Below are positions 61,497-64,000 of a stretch of 64,000 nucleotides of DNA, piece by piece. A model generated the notes under the pieces. That model did not search any database, was not told where the DNA came from, and worked only from the letters and a program-made list of their open reading frames with translations. Positions within the stretch are counted from its first letter, which is position 1. Each line of letters opens with the position of its first letter. Source of the DNA: Janthinobacterium sp. TB1-E2 (lineage in GTDB: Bacteria; Pseudomonadota; Gammaproteobacteria; Burkholderiales; Burkholderiaceae_D); NCBI RefSeq assembly GCF_036885605.1, contig NZ_CP142523.1:5456001-5520000 (forward strand), given 5' to 3'. The position numbers were made by a program, and so were the translations under genes.

Positions 61497-62273
61497 ATGC
61501 CGGGCACCACCGCCTTCTGGCGCGACCCGGCTCTGCCCCACGTGGAAAGCCGGCGCGCCTGCCACAGCCGGGCGTGCTACAAGCCGCACAGCCATCCCAC
61601 GTTTTCCATCGGCGCCGTCGACGCTGGTGGCAGCGTCTTTACGGGCAGCCAGGACGGCCAGGCCGTGCTCGCCAATGGCAGCCTGGTGCTGGTGCCGGCC
61701 GGCTGCGTACATGCCTGCAATCCCCTGCCTGACGCCCTGTGGAGCTACCAGATGCTGCATCTCGATGCACAGTGGCTGCAGGCACACGCGCCGGCGCTCG
61801 ATGGCGACACGGCGACGGTGCTGCACTGCCCGCTGCTGTATGCGCAGTTTTGCGCCATGAATGCGCTGCTGTTTTCCACGGCCGGTGCGGCGGAGAAAGA
61901 TGCGGCGCTGCTGGCGTTCCTGGACGCTTGCGCCAGCGCCCGTGCAGACTTGCTACCCTCGGAACGCAAGCCGGTGCCGCAACGGCTGGCGCCCGTGCTC
62001 GCAACGCTGCAGGCACGGCCCTCGGCCAGCCTGCGGCAACTGGCGCAAGCGGCGGGCTTGAGCCCGTATCAATTGATCCGCGCCTTTCGCGCCGCCACGG
62101 GCATGACGCCGCATGCCTACCAGTTGAACGCGCACGTCAACCGCGCGCGCAGCAGCCTGCAGGCGGGGACGGCGTTGGCGCAACTGGCGCATGAGCTGGG
62201 CTTTGCGGACCAGAGCCATTTTCAGCGCGTGTTCAAAGCCCATACGGGCATCACGCCGGGACGCTACCGCTAA
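61497..62273 (+). CDS. AraC-family transcriptional regulator with cupin domain
   Basis: A 258-residue regulator. The cupin-like N-terminal half (HSHPTFSIGAVDAGGSVFTGS, VPAGCVHACNPLPD) is followed by two C-terminal HTH motifs (LRQLAQAAGLSPYQLIRAFRAATGMTPHAY and LAQLAHELGFADQSHFQRVFKAHTGITPGRYR). It may control the LysE exporter 75 bases downstream: AraC regulators of this type often sit before LysE/RhtB exporters. It starts two bases after rng and may be coupled to it. Confidence 0.9.
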   Translation: MPGTTAFWRDPALPHVESRRACHSRACYKPHSHPTFSIGAVDAGGSVFTGSQDGQAVLANGSLVLVPAGCVHACNPLPDALWSYQMLHLDAQWLQAHAPALDGDTATVLHCPLLYAQFCAMNALLFSTAGAAEKDAALLAFLDACASARADLLPSERKPVPQRLAPVLATLQARPSASLRQLAQAAGLSPYQLIRAFRAATGMTPHAYQLNAHVNRARSSLQAGTALAQLAHELGFADQSHFQRVFKAHTGITPGRYR

Positions 62274-62348
62274 GCTGCAATTTTCTTCAATACAGGCTGC
62301 CGCCTGCCCCTGCATACTCGCGCATCGCCATTGCCGAAGCCGACTTAT

Positions 62349-62972
62349 ATGCAGGATTTCCTCTTCATCGCCGCCGCCCACTTTCTTTCCCTGCTGTCGC
62401 CCGGTCCCGATTTTTTCCTGATCGCGCGCACTTCGCTGGCCCATGGCTGGCGCGGCGCCGCCGGCACGTGCGTGGGCATTACCGTGGCCAATGCCGTGTT
62501 CATCGTGGCGGCGTTTGGCGGACTGTCGGTGCTGAAGGCGGGCAGTACGGCCTTCATGGTGGTGCGACTGGCGGGATGCGCCTATCTGCTGTACCTGGGC
62601 TGGCTGTTCCTGCGCCATGCGGGCAAGAGCCGCCTGGAAGCCGCGCCCGCCACCGGCAAGGCGCGCTGGCGCGGCGGTGTCGTGATGGGGTTTGTCTCGG
62701 CCATCCTGAACCCGAAGAATGCGCTGTTCTACGTCAGCCTGGCCACCGTGCTAGCCGCCAGGCAAACGAGCCCCGCCGCGATGGCGGCGTATGGCGCGTG
62801 GATGGTCTTTGCCGTGCTGGCGTGGGATATGGCGGTGGCGCTGGCCATCGGCAGCAGCGTCCTGCGGCAGCGCTTTGCCCGCGCGCTGCCGTTGCTGGAA
62901 CGGCTGTCGGGCGTGATGCTGATTGCGTTGGCGATAGGGCTACTGATTCAGGCCGGCAGCGGATCCAGGTAA
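62349..62972 (+). CDS. LysE/RhtB-family amino-acid exporter
   Basis: A 207-residue inner membrane exporter with about six helices. LysE family features: FLFIAAAHFLSLLSPGPDFFLIARTSLAHGWRGAAGTCVGITVANAVF and MGFVSAILNPKNALFYVSL. It would export an amino acid or homoserine lactone. Start at 62349 (MQDFLFI) is preferred over a TTG at 62331. Its last 25 bases overlap the next gene on the other strand. The AraC regulator upstream is the likely control. Confidence 0.9.
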   Translation: MQDFLFIAAAHFLSLLSPGPDFFLIARTSLAHGWRGAAGTCVGITVANAVFIVAAFGGLSVLKAGSTAFMVVRLAGCAYLLYLGWLFLRHAGKSRLEAAPATGKARWRGGVVMGFVSAILNPKNALFYVSLATVLAARQTSPAAMAAYGAWMVFAVLAWDMAVALAIGSSVLRQRFARALPLLERLSGVMLIALAIGLLIQAGSGSR

Positions 62973-63487
62973 AACACGGCATACACCTTCAAGGGCGTCG
63001 TTTCCGTGGCTTTTTCCGAGCGCACGACGGAGCAGTCGTCGGCGGCCAGGCTGCGCCAGTTCTGGATGCCGGCCTTGGCGAACATGGCATGCGCGGGCGC
63101 GTTCGCGGCCAGGTCCAGCACCAGGCAGGCGTTGCGCGGGCCGGCGCCGTAGTTGACGGCGCGGATCTCGATGCCGAACGTGGTCATCCACGGTTCCCAC
63201 AAGCCTTTTTCCTTGCCAGCGGCCATGCGGTCGAGCATCTCGCCAAAGGTCAAACCTTTCTTGACAGTATCGCGCAATGCTTGCAGCGATGGCGCCAGGC
63301 GAGGATCGGGCTGCTTGTTGCCGGCGCGGATCTCGGCGATCGCCTTCAATTCCTTGATGATGGCCGCATCGCGCTCCGTGTAGTCGCGCATGCGTGCGTA
63401 AAACTCGGCGTCGAGGAAGGGATTGACGGTCAGCTTGGCGACGCCCTCTTCGCGGCGTTTTGGGGAAGGCGTGTTGGTTTTGGTCAT
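62948..63487 (-). CDS. Uncharacterised soluble protein
   Basis: A 179-residue protein with no membrane segment. Its N-terminal part is rich in charged residues (NPFLDAEFYARMRDYTERDAAIIKELKAIAEIR), the C-terminal half reads as a beta-rich domain (GIEIRAVNYGAGPRNACLVLDLAA, VYAVFYLDPLPA). I do not recognise a family. The start at 63487 has no obvious ribosome binding site; a longer one at 63535 is possible. Convergent with the LysE gene, overlapping by 25 bases. Confidence 0.65.
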   Translation of the reverse strand: MTKTNTPSPKRREEGVAKLTVNPFLDAEFYARMRDYTERDAAIIKELKAIAEIRAGNKQPDPRLAPSLQALRDTVKKGLTFGEMLDRMAAGKEKGLWEPWMTTFGIEIRAVNYGAGPRNACLVLDLAANAPAHAMFAKAGIQNWRSLAADDCSVVRSEKATETTPLKVYAVFYLDPLPA

Positions 63488-63553
63488 GGCGGTAGAGGGC
63501 AAGAGAAACGATGAGGGGCGCCAGTTTAACATCATGGCGCATCGGCGGCGGCG

Positions 63554-64000
63554 TTAGCGCCGCTTTAATGTTGCGCCTGGCGGGTGCGGGGCGGCCACCG
63601 CGGTGCGCGCGACAGGCCGTATGAAGCCACGCCGTGGCCCGAACAGGAAGACGGCGCCCGCATACAGTCCCGCCAAGGGGAAGCGCACCTCCCTGAGCAA
63701 CTGCCGGAAAATGGCGATCGACTGCGCACGGGTGACGGGAATGTCGGCGCGCCACTGGCACAGCACGTCATGCACGAGGCTGGCGTGATAGGTGGCCGGC
63801 AAGCCCAGATGCTGCGCGCCATCGGGCGTGCCCACATAAAACAGGCCGAGCACGCTGATACAGGGCGAACAGCCATCCCAGGCATAGCCGGCGCGGATGC
63901 GGATCGCCGATTCGCGGATGGTGACCCACTCGTTTTCAAACTCTATGCCGTCAAGCAAGGGCGAGCAATAGCCATAGTCGCTGTCCAGCGCATAGCGCCA
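63554..64000 (-). CDS. Uncharacterised protein (5' end beyond the window)
   Basis: The frame remains open to the last base, so the start is outside; about 148 residues are visible. A central hydrophilic part (GYAWDGCSPCISVLGLFYVGTPDG, HASLVHDVLCQW, QSIAIFRQLLREV) is followed by a short hydrophobic segment (LAGLYAGAVFLFG). The WDG and HDV motifs recall small phage-type or DUF1353-like proteins with a metal-binding look, but the match is weak. It is separated from the next gene on the same strand by 66 bases. Confidence 0.6.
   Translation of the reverse strand, partial: WRYALDSDYGYCSPLLDGIEFENEWVTIRESAIRIRAGYAWDGCSPCISVLGLFYVGTPDGAQHLGLPATYHASLVHDVLCQWRADIPVTRAQSIAIFRQLLREVRFPLAGLYAGAVFLFGPRRGFIRPVARTAVAAPHPPGATLKRR

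Noticed and set aside
1..64000. CRISPR arrays, insertion sequences, prophage or integrase genes, riboswitches
   Set aside because: No direct-repeat spacer pattern, transposase, integrase, terminal inverted repeats with target duplications or riboswitch core could be seen.

Overview
The window is high-GC, gene-dense bacterial chromosome, most likely from a Janthinobacterium/Massilia-like betaproteobacterium (Oxalobacteraceae). Support comes from the hemF-nadD-rsfS-rlmH-maf-rng order typical of Burkholderiales, the NodT-type efflux systems, the neutral-zone Gram-negative porin, the propeller sensor kinase and the interspersed extragenic palindromes. The assignment rests on gene content and protein character only. 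No phage, insertion sequence, CRISPR array or rRNA operon is visible. One tRNA gene (Thr, anticodon CGT) is present.

Layout. 1-3053: end of a TIM-barrel sugar isomerase, a LysR regulator divergent from an aldo/keto reductase, and a two-cysteine OhrR-type peroxide sensor. 3219-8974: probable metal/iron operon (secreted M1 metallopeptidase, DUF6702 protein, TonB-dependent receptor), then a Fur-like palindrome and a 2-oxoglutarate/Fe(II) dioxygenase. 9117-10478: a receiver-histidine kinase hybrid. 10540-10651: a compact intergenic unit that reads as a small RNA gene, with good promoter, anti-Shine-Dalgarno leader, hairpin and strong terminator. 10743-17185: TetR-regulated tripartite RND efflux operon. 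17317-23419: lipoprotein, TPR membrane protein and a second tripartite efflux operon (MFS-HlyD-outer membrane factor) on the minus strand. 23617-26622: large-subunit catalase with a tiny membrane peptide and an ElaB-like envelope protein, a stress group. 26623-28240: a visibly lower-GC patch holding a TonB C-terminal-domain protein, an unusual secreted protein resembling one RND porter subdomain, and a small membrane protein.

28265-37083: DoxX protein, Tat-exported alpha/beta hydrolase, two two-component systems (one a same-strand kinase/regulator pair, one convergent and overlapping at the 3' ends), XapX and isochorismatase-type proteins, DUF1275 protein. 37329-41710: amidohydrolase, porin, AraC regulator, cupin. 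41779-51747: tRNA-Thr, fbp, pepN, DUF4136 lipoprotein, a minus-strand EamA transporter-mgsA-quinone reductase-small membrane protein operon, and a Tat-exported PhoD phosphatase with an alanine-rich insertion. 51891-64000: yebC, purD, an unknown membrane-anchored protein, a methyltransferase with a regulatory domain, the hemF-to-rng housekeeping operon, an AraC regulator, a LysE exporter and two poorly characterised proteins, the last cut by the window end.

Two families of extragenic palindromes recur: one built on GGGGTCAGACCC (18295, 31425, 49161) and one on GTAGGTCGG-TTA (43016, 43078, 49210). The most notable observations are the candidate anti-SD small RNA at 10587-10651, two unannotated membrane micropeptides (26081-26158 and 46659-46772), and the stand-alone RND-porter-like protein with its TonB neighbour in the low-GC patch.
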